Source of the DNA: [Phialemoniopsis] sp. UDSM-2020
Taxonomy: Eukaryota > Ascomycota > Sordariomycetes > Thyridiales > Thyridiaceae
NCBI GenBank assembly: GCA_018873225.1
Contig: JAEILZ010000005.1
Coordinates: forward strand, 3,162,001-3,226,000
Direction: 5' to 3'
DNA: 64,000 bases
Positions 1 through 11,427 of this stretch are shown here, in pieces. The position numbers were made by a program, and so were the translations under genes. The notes under the pieces were generated by a model. That model saw nothing but the letters and a program-made list of their open reading frames with translations, had not been told where the DNA came from and made no database searches. Numbering within the stretch: the stretch's first letter is position 1; every line of letters begins with the position of its first letter.

Positions 1-260
1 GCCGCGCGCCCCCGCCATCGCCCTCCTCAGTAGGTATCTAGATAGTAGTATTTATCTGGAACAGGAAGCACAGAACAGGCATCATGGGAGCTATACATGA
101 ATAAGTATATACATACCAGGTCTAATATGCTATCTTGCTTTCTATGCTGAAACCCTGCCCTTACGTGCATGAACACCTTCGTGGCACGCAGCAAAGCTAC
201 AATTTATAGACATGCCCGTACTTCGGAGCCAGGCTCCCCCGCGCCCAGCTCCAACTCTTG

Positions 261-1830
261 TTATGAGAAGGCGCTGATTGCCATGAGAGCCGCCAGTGCC
301 AAGGCCGGAGCTCCCATGCCGGGCGTCACTATCCCTCCTGCGCTGACACCAGATGGGCCGCTAGGGCTGGCTGCTCCGCCGCCGACGGCCCCGCCCGTCG
401 AGACGGTCGTTGTTGTTCCTGTCGGTACTGACGAGCTTGACGCTGCATCATTGACTGCTGCTCTCTGGAGATTGCACGTGCCGACCAGCGACGAGAAGGC
501 TTTGGAGTCGTTGACTGCCGCCGGTGACGAGCCGCAGTTGGTGTACTGCGTCATCCACACCGCATGATTGTCGAGGTCAAAGATAACTACGCGGCTGGTC
601 AGCATACCATCATCAAATACAGACTCCTTTCTGCCTGGCACGGGGAAGAGAGGGGGAAGATAAAGCCTACCGTATGCAGACCGCAAAAAGGTATCCCCGA
701 GAAGGACAAAGTCCGGGTTGGGCATGATGCCCAGGACGCACTGATTTCCCGACTGGCGTATAATCTCCTTGTAGGGGACCCGGATGGTCACACCGTCAAA
801 CGCAAAGTCGAGCGTGCCATTGACTTTGGTCAGAGAGCAGTCGACCGAGTAGAAGCCATTGCTGTCCTGGCTGGTCGCCCCAAAGTCCGCAGCGATGGCT
901 GAGACCAGCGCTGTCGGCAGGAGCGTCAGCGTCGAGCCAGAGTCGAGAAAGACCTGCATCGTGCTATTGCTGTACGTCTTCTTCTTCAAGCTCGGTGGCG
1001 TGAGCGTCATGGACTGCATCGCCACCCAGTATCGCGGAACGCCGTCGAGGCTTTGCGCCGCCGGGATGATGGGCAAGCGCGCCAGTGGCCCAGCAAACTT
1101 GGACGTGTCGACGCCCCCAAACACGATAACGCCCTCTTGCTCGTCCTTGCTTCCCAGCGCCAGTGTGAATGCTTTGACCTTGGTTACGTTTTGGGCGGCC
1201 AGCTCGTCCACAAAATTCCTGTATCTCGTCGTCAGGCCGAGTCCATAGCCAATGCCCAAGATGCCGGAGAACTCGTCTTCAGTGGCCGTCGCAACTCCGA
1301 ACTGCACACCTTTCAGGACCGTGGACGAGCCAGGAAGGGCAATGTCGTCCTTGACATATGTGATGTTGGCCGAGCCGATGCCGTATCTCAGGGTTTTGGT
1401 GGTGCCGATGCTCTGGAACGTCGAGGACTGCTCCGTGTCAAAGTTGCCTACGGAAGAACAGAATCCAGCGTCTCCGAATGACCCGGCCGTTGAACAGGTC
1501 GGGTTGACCCAGAGCTCAAAAGAGCCGGTGTCTAGCTGCACGAACTGCGGTTGAGGCGGCGTGCCGAGGTCCACTGTGGCCGTGTTAGTTGATATCCCCC
1601 GAGACACTTATCCCACTGTCCCTTGAGGTGACTGGCGTACATTTTGCATAATAGGCGACATCTGAGCGGTTGGCCAAGGAGAATTGGACAGCTCTCTTGC
1701 CAAAGGCCTGCTGATTTGTCGAATGGACAATAGGCAAGTGTATGCATCCCTCGTGAGCATCACCGAGGGGGGTCTGCGCCAAGGAAGGACATATCGTCAA
1801 CGCCAGAGTCAACAGCAACTGGAGTGCCAT
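261..1830 (-). CDS. GPI-anchored secreted aspartic protease (pepsin A1/yapsin type), 3 exons
   Basis: Endopeptidase of the pepsin family, expected at the cell surface. Proposed exons are 1830-1641, 1573-671 and 586-261, giving 472 residues. The ATG at 1830 opens a signal peptide (MALQLLLTLALTICPSLAQ). Intron 1 (67 nt, CTAAC branch) joins AYYAK to LDLGTPPQPQ, the usual family spacing before the first catalytic motif DTGS (Asp78). The second catalytic motif is DSGS (Asp274). Intron 2 (587-670, 84 nt, CTGAC branch) is a multiple of three and open in frame, so a naive reading retains 28 extra residues; splicing restores the family motif FLRSAYVIFDLDN. The C-terminus has a Ser/Thr/Gly-rich stretch and a terminal hydrophobic segment (ALALAALMAISAFS) typical of GPI-anchor addition. 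The family assignment is firm; substrate is unknown. It diverges from the Nudix gene across 1.6 kb. Confidence 0.9.
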
Positions 1831-3408
1831 GGCCAGCACTGGGGTTCGGATCGGCTATATGGGCGGCGGCGGCAGCGTCGACAGCATGGATGGGAGGAGG
1901 GGTATTAAGAAATAAATTTAGTTGTAGCTGGCAATGATTAAAGTGAAGCAAAGACCGATGAAAAAGAATGAGGCCAGCAACTTGCCGCTGACGGGTGAAT
2001 AGTCGTCGAGAAACACAGCCAGGAAACCGGTTCCTCCTTGAGAAATATTGGCCAGCCAAAGATGCAAACGAGAAGAGGAAGAAAGAAGACGGCCTTCCTA
2101 TTCGAAGGATAGGTCGGGCGGAGAGAAGGAGAAGGTGAAGGGGAAGGGGAAGAGGAGAGGTGAGGAAGAAAAGGACGGCGCGCGCGCCGAACACAGAGTG
2201 AAAGGAAGACAAGAGGAAGAGAAAAGTCGTGATAGGTTACAAGAGAACAGAGAGACGAGAGAATAGAGAGAGGCCCAAAGGAGAAAGGTCATGTCAGACC
2301 CAGTCGAGTCGATGCTTACCGACTCGACTCCGCACTCAGCTACTCCGTACGAAGACAAGCACTGGTCAATCGAGACCACAGGACGACAGAACAACAGAAG
2401 AGGGCCAGGGCCGAGACGAGACAATCGAAACGCGACAAGACCGGCCGAGACTGCATTCAGCCTCTTGGCTGGGAGGAAGAAGGCTCGCACGACTAGGGTC
2501 TCAGCTAGGTCAAGCTGGGCCAGGCTGGGCAGTCTCAGCGACCCAGCTCGAAGCACGGGAAATGGAACTTCCTGTCTCTTGTGTTGTATGCACATCGTGA
2601 AACTCGACGAGGAGGAGAGGTGCGACATTCGAAGAGGGTCCCGGCCAGGGGGGACCCCAGGCAGGGGACCATCAACTGAGCGGGGAGTTCTCCCAATGTC
2701 AGGATGATCAAACAAAGCGAGAGCCAAAACGCCCAAAACCCCCCTGTCAGCTGTCAAGCCAAGCCCGCTTAAGCGCTTGGGCAGCCCCTGGCCACTAAAA
2801 CAAATTGCAGCGCCAGAGCCAGTCGGTTACCTACGCCAGTCAGTTATCCTCCCTTCATAGATCCATGGGATGGAATGAATGCAATGCGATATGACCTATG
2901 AATAGAAGCCCAACGCAAGGCTTCGTTTGTTTGTTTGTTTGTATGTTCGTTCGTTTGCCGTGTATCAGTGCAAGCTCGCAAGGCTGACGATCAATCCGCC
3001 GATCCCCGACAGCACCGAAAAATAGGTCAAAGCCAGCCCGGGCTCAGAAGTCCAAGTGGTGTTGTGTTGGTGAAGGTATCCAGATCCAAGCGGCGAGAAA
3101 ATGGAAGAATCGCATCGTCCTTTTCTACTCGGTAGGCACATCATTTTGCATGTATCGACCGGTGTTCGTGAATCACCTAAGTTGCTTGACGCTAGGTCAA
3201 CATGGTCCTGAAGCCTGCCAATTGAGTCACCAGGTAAGGTAGGTCATTTATTAGCGTCAATCATCTTGATTCAGCCTCACAAGGCATCTCTTTCTCTTTT
3301 TATCACCCATGCTCTCGATGAAGTCCCCCATCTTGCCGGCAGCAGCATCAGATAGATACCTTGGTACACAAACATATTCGCTCCTCCAAACATAACAAAC
3401 ACGCAGTC
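1831..3408. other. Divergent intergenic region, purine-rich, with a GTTT microsatellite
   Basis: No gene is supported here. The stretch lies between the divergent protease (-) and Nudix (+) genes, so it must hold both promoters. About 2,050-2,280 is strongly purine-rich on the plus strand, which is a CT-rich leader on the protease strand. A short (GTTT)n microsatellite lies at about 2,925-2,957. Long open frames in the purine tract are composition artefacts with no recognisable domain. One TACTCCGTA motif is at about 2,340. Confidence 0.6.
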
Positions 3409-4077
3409 ATGCTAGACGCCCAGCCTCAGCCCACGGCAACGGCAACGGCGACAACGGCGACAACGGCGACAACGGCGGCGGTGGATGCCGTCACCCCCAG
3501 CCCTCCAGACTTTGACTTCACTTTTCACCCGTCAGTAGCCAAATTCAACGTCGCTGTCACCGACTTTCTCGCCTCCCATGATACAGAATATGAAGTCATC
3601 GCCACCGGCGCTCTCGTCTTTGATAACCAAGACCGCCTACTTCTCATCCAGCGCGCTGCCCACGACTCCATGCCGTCTCGATGGGAAATCCCAGGCGGTG
3701 CGGTCGACCCGGACGACAAGACTGTCCTCCACGGCGTGGCTCGCGAGCTGTGGGAGGAGACGGGCCTCTTGCTAAAGCGTGTCGGACGCCAGGTTCCGTC
3801 CAGCCCTGACGGCCCCGAAGGTGCTATGTTCTTCTCTCGGAGGAAACGGCGCATCTGCAAATTCACCTTTGAGTCCGAGATCCAAGAAGACGGTGCCGAT
3901 GGCGCAGCCCCAGTCAAGCTGGATCCCAACGAGCACCAGCGCTATCTGTGGGTGACCGAGGACGAGTGCAAAGCACATAGGACCAATAGCAACGTCGAGC
4001 TCGTTTTCACAACGACTCAGCAGGAGGATACTATTCTCCAAGGGTTCAAGGTTCGCAAAGAACCACTTGTGAATTAG
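3409..4077 (+). CDS. Nudix (MutT-type) hydrolase, 222 residues
   Basis: Predicted hydrolase of a nucleoside diphosphate linked to another moiety; the substrate cannot be read from sequence. The first in-frame ATG is at 3409; the frame is open further upstream only through TTG. Residues 10-25 are an Ala/Thr run encoded by ACGGCA/ACGGCG triplet repeats at about 3,432-3,480. The Nudix region starts near residue 60 (VIATGALVFD). The box spans about 95-121: PGGAVDPDD, then RELWEETGLL, in which the metal-binding core REL-W-EE-T-G is intact (R112, E113, E116, E117, G119). The upstream half is unusual: the Glu expected after GG-x4 is Asp and there is one extra residue before RE. No intron is needed. 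It is convergent with the SnoaL-like gene. Confidence 0.85.
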   Translation: MLDAQPQPTATATATTATTATTAAVDAVTPSPPDFDFTFHPSVAKFNVAVTDFLASHDTEYEVIATGALVFDNQDRLLLIQRAAHDSMPSRWEIPGGAVDPDDKTVLHGVARELWEETGLLLKRVGRQVPSSPDGPEGAMFFSRRKRRICKFTFESEIQEDGADGAAPVKLDPNEHQRYLWVTEDECKAHRTNSNVELVFTTTQQEDTILQGFKVRKEPLVN

Positions 4078-4412
4078 TCGAAGCTGTCTATATGGTCTCG
4101 TTCACTGTCGGCGATGAACTGGCCAAGACCTGCCGTCGGTGGCCCGGAGTGTGTAGCCACTGACACCATGACACCGCTGCCTATCATATCAGAACAGCCT
4201 GTATGCAATATAGATGTGTAATACATCATTGTCGTGGGCCAGGAAGGGTCTGTAGACAAGCCTTCCTTCACATGGAATACTATAGTCATTTCTAGAGTGC
4301 ATGTATAAAGAAATATATTCTATTGTTTTTGAACCCCATCAAAAGCAGGAATGAAAGCCCCGTCCTCCTTGTCCATAGCAGTAATCCATGGCACCGGCGC
4401 GCTGCTTGGCCT
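4078..4412. other. Convergent intergenic spacer
   Basis: The 335 bases between the convergent Nudix (+) and SnoaL-like (-) stop codons must contain both 3' ends. AT-rich stretches around 4,200-4,330 could serve polyadenylation. No gene seen. Confidence 0.5.
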
Positions 4413-5138
4413 CTAGAACAAATCAACCTCTCCTCCTCGCAACCACTCCTCCATGGCCGAGTACATGTCCGGCCAACCTTCGTTGCGGGGCGTGGGAAGA
4501 GTCGCGTGGATGGTATACCCGAGACGCTTCTGCATGAGCCCAAGGTACTTGTAGCCCTCTGGGTACGACTTCATCTCGGCCACCTCCTCCTCTGTTAGAC
4601 TAGGGGCCCGAGTACCGTCAACGGAGACAATCTTGTCCTTCATGTAGAAGAGCTTGACGAATCTCGTCTTCCAGGGCGCGTCTTTGGAGTCGCGCAGGCA
4701 GAAGAAGATGAAGACGCAGTCGCAGTCCACATCCCACTCGAGTCCATCTCCGGATGGCTTGTGACCCTGTCCGTTTGCTGCACCGGACTCCTGAGTGAAC
4801 CGTTGCGTGATGGTGGCTTTCATCTTGCCGACGGCGCGGTCAGCGGCCTGGTTCAGCTCGACAAGGGTGCCGCATTCGCGGTGCATGATAAAGGCGCCCA
4901 ACTCCTTGCCGCGCTTCGAGATGTCGATGAAGTCGTCGATGGGCAATGCGCCGCTCCAGGTGGTCCACACGTCCGCTTCCTCGGCAAACAGCGAGCGAAA
5001 GTTCTTCCATTCGGAAGCGTCGCGATACACGGGCCAGCCCTTGCAAAGCTCGGACACGGCAAGGCGGTCCAGGAGCTCCGATGTCGTCCCATTATTGTGC
5101 GAGTACGACTTGGTATGCGGATCCACGGGGGAAGTCAT
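4413..5138 (-). CDS. SnoaL-like (NTF2-fold) protein, 241 residues
   Basis: Single-exon gene from an unambiguous ATG at 5138. The protein has the layout of SnoaL_4-type NTF2-like proteins of fungal secondary or steroid-type metabolism. An N-terminal helix (LLDRLAVSELCKGWPVYRD) is followed by WKNFRSLFAEEADVWTTWSG and GALPIDDFID. Then come the HRECG segment and a beta-rich half with DCDCVFIFFCLRD and RFVKLFYMKDKIVSVDG. There is no signal peptide or membrane segment, so it is probably cytosolic. Family members include dehydratases, cyclases and isomerases as well as non-enzymatic proteins, so no reaction is assigned. I see no biosynthetic cluster around it. A TATA-like element lies 124 bases upstream. 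Confidence 0.75.
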   Translation of the reverse strand: MTSPVDPHTKSYSHNNGTTSELLDRLAVSELCKGWPVYRDASEWKNFRSLFAEEADVWTTWSGALPIDDFIDISKRGKELGAFIMHRECGTLVELNQAADRAVGKMKATITQRFTQESGAANGQGHKPSGDGLEWDVDCDCVFIFFCLRDSKDAPWKTRFVKLFYMKDKIVSVDGTRAPSLTEEEVAEMKSYPEGYKYLGLMQKRLGYTIHATLPTPRNEGWPDMYSAMEEWLRGGEVDLF

Positions 5139-5261
5139 GATGGATGATGATATACTGTGATGGACCTGTTGATTTGATGATGTGATGTGTTTCTCGAGTG
5201 TGGATAGTTTGTTGACCAGCCTGGCAAAGTCACAAGGGAGGTCGTGTCAAACGGCTCTCCA

Positions 5262-5268
5262 TTTATAC
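5262..5268 (-). promoter_or_regulatory. TATA-like box of the SnoaL-like gene
   Basis: On the minus strand the sequence reads GTATAAA, 124 bases upstream of the ATG at 5138, a plausible distance for a fungal TATA element. Assigned from sequence and spacing only. Confidence 0.4.
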
Positions 5269-5269
5269 T

Positions 5270-6265
5270 TTGGCCTCCTTGCTATACATTCTCTCAAGCA
5301 CCAACCAGTCGGTGCAAAGATACCTGCAGATATACACGAGAATCATTATCGTTGACGAGATCCACAGAGTACTGCAGCTGCAGTCACGGTGACTAAGACA
5401 ACAACCCGGTGCTCCTCAACATCCCGACTTACTGATGGGTCTCTTGATGAGTCGATATACTGGCTGCAGGCACATGCATGAAGTCCCCCTTGGCCGCAAA
5501 GAGTGCGCCGATAGTACTGCTCTTTTCCTTATTCTTTTTTGTCCCGCTCCCTTTTTTTTCTCGTTATTTGTCCTATAATGATAGCAGTACCGCGGAGGGC
5601 GACCATACATTGCTTTACGCGGATGAATACTCATGTGTGAGACTGACGCGGGAAACACCTGAGACTCACCGACATGGACCTCACCGCTCAAATAAAGCTC
5701 AGCACCTCGAGTCTTGCGTCTTGCTGGCCCGGCATTGCCGGCTGTGGGCCCCGACAGGGTGTGAATCGAATCATCAAGCCCTAGGTGTCTGGGGTTTTTC
5801 TTTTTTTTCTTCCTGTTTATTCTCCCGGTGGCTACTCGTGACTCTACTGCATCAAAACATTTCTTCTGTGTTCTCATAAGCAGAGAAGACCTTGTCATGG
5901 GTGATTTTCTTCGCCAGTGTCCCGGTCAGCGCCGTGTCTGACCGGGACTGACCGGCCGCCCTAACATGCTCCATTCAAAATGGGTGAATGTGATCTTCCT
6001 ATATCGGACTGTACGACCTCATGCACAAAGCCGCCCCTCGGGTGCCAGCTATAGTCCCCCGTCACATTTTAGTGCTTATATTCTGTTGTAAACCATGGCA
6101 TTGCAGAAGGTGGCATATCTCAAGTACACAGCTTTTGGCCTCTCTCGTCTCAGCAACTATCCCCGTCATCTGATGGCTCTTCGACCAAGACATGGGCGAG
6201 GCCGGCCTGGCCGGTGTCGGTAGTACAAACTTGTGTCACCTAGCGATATCTGCAAAATTACTTGG
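5270..6265. other. Intergenic region upstream of SnoaL-like gene and downstream of xylanase
   Basis: No gene supported. Contains poly-T/poly-A tracts around 5,530-5,570 and 5,795-5,815. A possible frame on either strand has no recognisable domain and atypical composition. It should hold the distal promoter of the SnoaL-like gene and the 3' UTR of the GH10 gene. Confidence 0.45.
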
Positions 6266-7712
<1,447 letters not shown>

Positions 7713-7921
7713 CTAAATGTGCCATCGCGCGATGCCGATCTATTGCACACATGCTTTTTGTATAACATCGCCGGCCTAGTGAGGAGCTCTACGGAGGGGT
7801 TTGTTCCGTGTTTACCGGATCCCGCTGCCGTGCTGGGCCAATTTTCCACCGCACGGCGGAAGCCCCGTACCGATCGTGGACTAGTCGCACTTATCGTCGT
7901 GCCATTATGTCTGCATGTGGT

Positions 7922-7928
7922 CTTTATA
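7922..7928 (-). promoter_or_regulatory. TATA-like box of the xylanase gene
   Basis: Minus strand reads TATAAAG, 252 bases upstream of the xylanase ATG at 7670. Plausible core promoter, though rather far from the ATG, which would imply a long 5' UTR. Confidence 0.35.
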
Positions 7929-7934
7929 CCGGCC

Positions 7935-8402
7935 CTAGTCTTGCAACATAACACCGACTGGTGCCAAAAACCAGGTTGTCAACGATGCCTGAAGATGGTA
8001 GAGGTGGGTAGCATCGGGGCGCACAGATCCGGGCCTGTGGTCTCCGTCACGCGCCGGACTGTCTGTCAGCTGCCTTTCGAAATCTACACACCAGGAAACC
8101 ATACGGACACTGTTTCGTGAGAGGGTAGGTATCGCCATATGTTTTACACCAGTACAACACGGATACCACCGAAGCGAGATGGATGCGACAAGTTCAGATT
8201 CATCTATCCATAGGCTGTGAGGCCATGTGACCGCTGTATATCCACGGTTTGTCTTTGAATCATGAAAGGTAATGTGTAGATTGGGCTCTTGAGCATGATT
8301 TCGTATGAATAACTCCTGTACTTTGCCCATGACGGGAAGCAGGGATGCTGACCCGATGAATCCCACTAACGCCAAAAAAGAGAGAGTCTTCAAATGCACC
8401 AA
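7935..8402 (-). pseudogene. Possible decayed small secreted protein (no ATG)
   Basis: An open frame of about 155 codons on the minus strand begins with a convincing secretion-signal profile (KTLSFLALVGFIGSASLLPVMG) but has no ATG in front of it. The codon just before KTL is TTG at 8393, where an ATG would make a standard signal peptide, and an in-frame stop lies a few codons further up. The rest has no domain I recognise and its second half looks less protein-like. It may be a start-codon-mutated effector-like gene, a gene whose first exon I have missed, or a chance frame. Confidence 0.2.
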
Positions 8403-8485
8403 CAGGGTATCTTCTCAGGGTCTGCCAAACCAAAAAACGCAAAAGTGAAAGAAAATCGAACAAGAACTCCGCCCAGCCATATGCA

Positions 8486-11427
8486 TCATGTTCCCTGTTC
8501 CCCTCTCCGAACAACTCCGGCCATTGATAGCGTCATCACTGGTCGCTCAATCTCGAGACTGCGACTCGGAACCAGCCTGCCCCCAGGAGTGCGAGGGTTC
8601 GCGACGTTAACTCGACCCGATCTCTCCATGAGCCTAGTAGGTTCATCACCACTGTCAGAGTCCTCATCACCCTCTCGGTCTTGACTCGGATCTTCGTAGT
8701 CGGCAAGCCGGGCAAAGTAATCCGCCAACCCATCAACACTGGGCGTGCCTATGATGGCGTCGTAATTTGGTGGTGGCGTCATCAAATCAACAGGCAAGGG
8801 TGGGGGCGGATCATCCGCGTCAAATTCCGGGGGATTGTACGAGGGTACCCGCAGTAGATGAATAGGACGAGGCTGGAATATTTCCTGCTCGCGTACCCGA
8901 CGCAGAGGGTCGGTACTGCCCGGGAGACCGCTCACGCCACCCGGCTGAGGGCTGCCACTGACACCCGCCGGGGCCGAGTGCACATGGGCAGCCTGGGGAG
9001 GCACGGGCAAGGTGCTGTCGGGTGCATGCTCGACGGTGGGGAGAGTCCCAGTGGAGCTCGCAGGCGAGGGATGGCTGGCTGTAACTTCGGCATCGGGGCA
9101 ACCGCAAGTCGTCTGTTGACGATATCCACCAGGAGGGTCCAGTCCAGAATATTGTGGCAGGGCAGTGTTGGCCTGGGTCGATCGACAGTTGAGCACCGTG
9201 AAAGGCGAGTCTATGCTAATCTCAAAGTGCCTGCGCCGTTTGCCTGCAGGGTCGTCTGCGTCAAGGCGCGAAATGCGCATCACAATCTGATTTTCCAACA
9301 TGTTAGCACTCTTAACTGTCAAACGGTGCACCTAGTCGATGCCCGGGGGGAAACGGGTGAGGCACGTAGGTGACTGCCAGAGTATCGTATCACACTCACC
9401 TTGATCCAGTGAAAGACATTCACATTCTTCCAGCTACAGTCAGGATGTAATCGTAGCGACTTATCCTTGGCCATCTGTTCGCAAGTAGGGATCTGTACAT
9501 TCATCTCGATCTCTGTCGATCCCCAATAGGTTTCCAGTCCGAGCTCGAGATCGCCCAGGAGGTTTTCCGTGGGTTCGGGAAGTGGCTGCGGACTAGTATG
9601 AGCCCTTTGCGCCTCGATGTTCCTCCGACGAGCGGCAGCGGCCCTGGCCTCGCACCGCTGCTCGGTGGACAATTCGCCACCACTCAAGACACGTACTTCG
9701 CTCGATTCAAACTGCTTGTCTAGAGGCTTGCCAGCGGCTTTCTCGAGCAACAGGATCTTCCGGCCAGGATCTTTGCGAGTGACCCTCCGGTCGCTTGTCC
9801 AATACTCAATGGATTCGGTGACAAAAACCTTGAGCTTATGGACCTGGACCTTGGCCAGGGGGGTGAGCTTGAAAGCAATGGGGATTTTGGTGCCGATGGG
9901 GAACGACTTGCCCGAAATCATAATGTCGTAATGCAGCTGGTCTTCCCATTGACGACTGATGGAGATGGGCTCCGTCATCTCCAGGGACAGCTGATCGGGG
10001 ACGCGCACGATGCTGACCTCTCTCGTGCCGTGCAAATTTGGCTTGAAAGCACCCGCGCGCTCGACCGTCGTTTCGAGCTCCCACTTTACCGAACCGTACT
10101 GGAGCTTCGTCGTCTCGAGCTGGTGGTGGTCGATGGGAAGTTCGAACGAGTACTCGTAAATGCCTGGGTAGAAGACCTTGTAGCCCTTTGGGGGCGCATG
10201 GCCCGCCATGGGCGACTCGCCCTTGCCAAAGCTCCTCGACTGAACCGACTGCAAGGACAATCGGCGCAGCTCTTTGGGCGTCAGACCGGTGGCAGCCCTC
10301 GATCTGTTGTGCAAGGCAAGCGAGGTGGATGACTGGTTCGGCGACATTGTTGCGCGGGCCAGGTTGGAAGCCGGGCTGTTGTTCTCGTTGCCACCTTTGA
10401 TAATGTAGGTGCATTGATTGCCATACGGAGTTTCCCAGCTCTCGTGTAGGGCGTGAAAAAACGTAAGTACCTGTGTCCGGAGTGTTTCCTCCTCATGGAT
10501 ATCGACTTTCAGAGGCGGGATGCCTTCTGGCCATTCTGTCCTTGCCCTACCGAAGAGTTTGAGGGCGACTGATTTTATCTTGACGTTTTTGGAGACGCAA
10601 AGCTGTAATTTACCGCGCAAGAGAGCAGTGGAGTTCTGGCTCTCACCTCGACTCTGACCGTCGTGGTCAAAGCCGGTCAGAAAAACGTTGGGCTCGGCCA
10701 ATAGTATTGAGCAGACCAGTCCACTCCCGGACGCGACAGGCTTGTCGTTTACTTCCGAGACAGACGAGCTCATGATGTTCTTGGCGGATCGGACAGACAT
10801 GATGCTGTTCCGGTGGGGTTTGACCCCGTGTATGGTGGTGGTGGATGGTAATGTGGTGGACGACATGTTGGCCATGTGCTGTGAGCGAATTGCCTCCACC
10901 ATGGTGGACGCAGGGAAGTCCTGTTGGTCACTGATGGTGTCGCAGTAAGCTGAGAAACGACTCCCTATGCTCAGGAGGCTGACGGGTCGGGAGCGCACTC
11001 GGGACTTGGACGAAGGGCTAGGCCCACGTTCTTGACCGTGGAGCGACGCTGCTCGGGAGGGCGCGGTCAGGACCGAGGAGATCTTGTCGATGACTTTTGA
11101 GACAGTCCGCTCCACCAAAGCTCCCGAGATAACGAAAGACCGCCGTTTAGGTGGCGCAGAGGTGCAGTCGGGATGCCGAGACCGAGAAGGAAGGTTCAGA
11201 GAAGGCGGCCGCAAGTCGCGAGGAGTGTATCCTGGCGGGAAGGATACAATGTGAATGGAGTGGGGCCGGCGTTGGCGCGGCCTGATGTGCGGCTCTGGAA
11301 ATGCCGGTGGGGTGATGGTTCGGAGCTTTCGGGGTTGGGGAATTCTCGGCGTGTAGAATATAGTCCCCAGCGGTGACGTCGAGTAGGGTTGGACAGTGGG
11401 TCGACGAGGATCAGAGTCTGTAGACAT
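8486..11427 (-). CDS. Alpha-arrestin (CreD/Rod1-type ubiquitin-ligase adaptor), 2 exons
   Basis: Proteins of this family recruit Rsp5/HulA-type HECT E3 ligases to membrane transporters; CreD in Aspergillus also affects carbon catabolite repression. Exons 11427-9400 and 9286-8486 give 942 residues. The 113-nt intron joins FHWIK to IVMRISRLD. The first 230 residues are a basic, Ser/Pro-rich disordered extension. Arrestin_N covers about 236-480 (SILLAEPNVFLTGFDHD, LLRGKLQLCVSK, ALKLFGRARTEWPEG) with a low-complexity insertion at about 346-405. Arrestin_C covers about 495-720. The tail holds PY motifs for WW domains: PPPNYD near 848-851 and LPQYS near 720. An acidic stretch (EDSDSGDE) follows. 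The start is the first in-frame ATG after a stretch open only through non-ATG codons. In-frame retained introns near GTACTTAC at about 10,468 cannot be excluded. Assignment to the CreD/Rod1 group is by motif resemblance. Confidence 0.85.

Noticed and set aside
2048..2757. Long overlapping frames on both strands
   Set aside because: They follow the purine/pyrimidine tract, have skewed residue composition (Arg/Glu on one strand, Ser/Leu/Phe on the other) and no domain, and lie where the protease and Nudix promoters must be.
10281..10500. Possible in-frame intron in arrestin near GTACTTAC (10,468)
   Set aside because: The open frame across it reads plausibly and no clear branch point and acceptor pair improves a family motif, so no intron was called.
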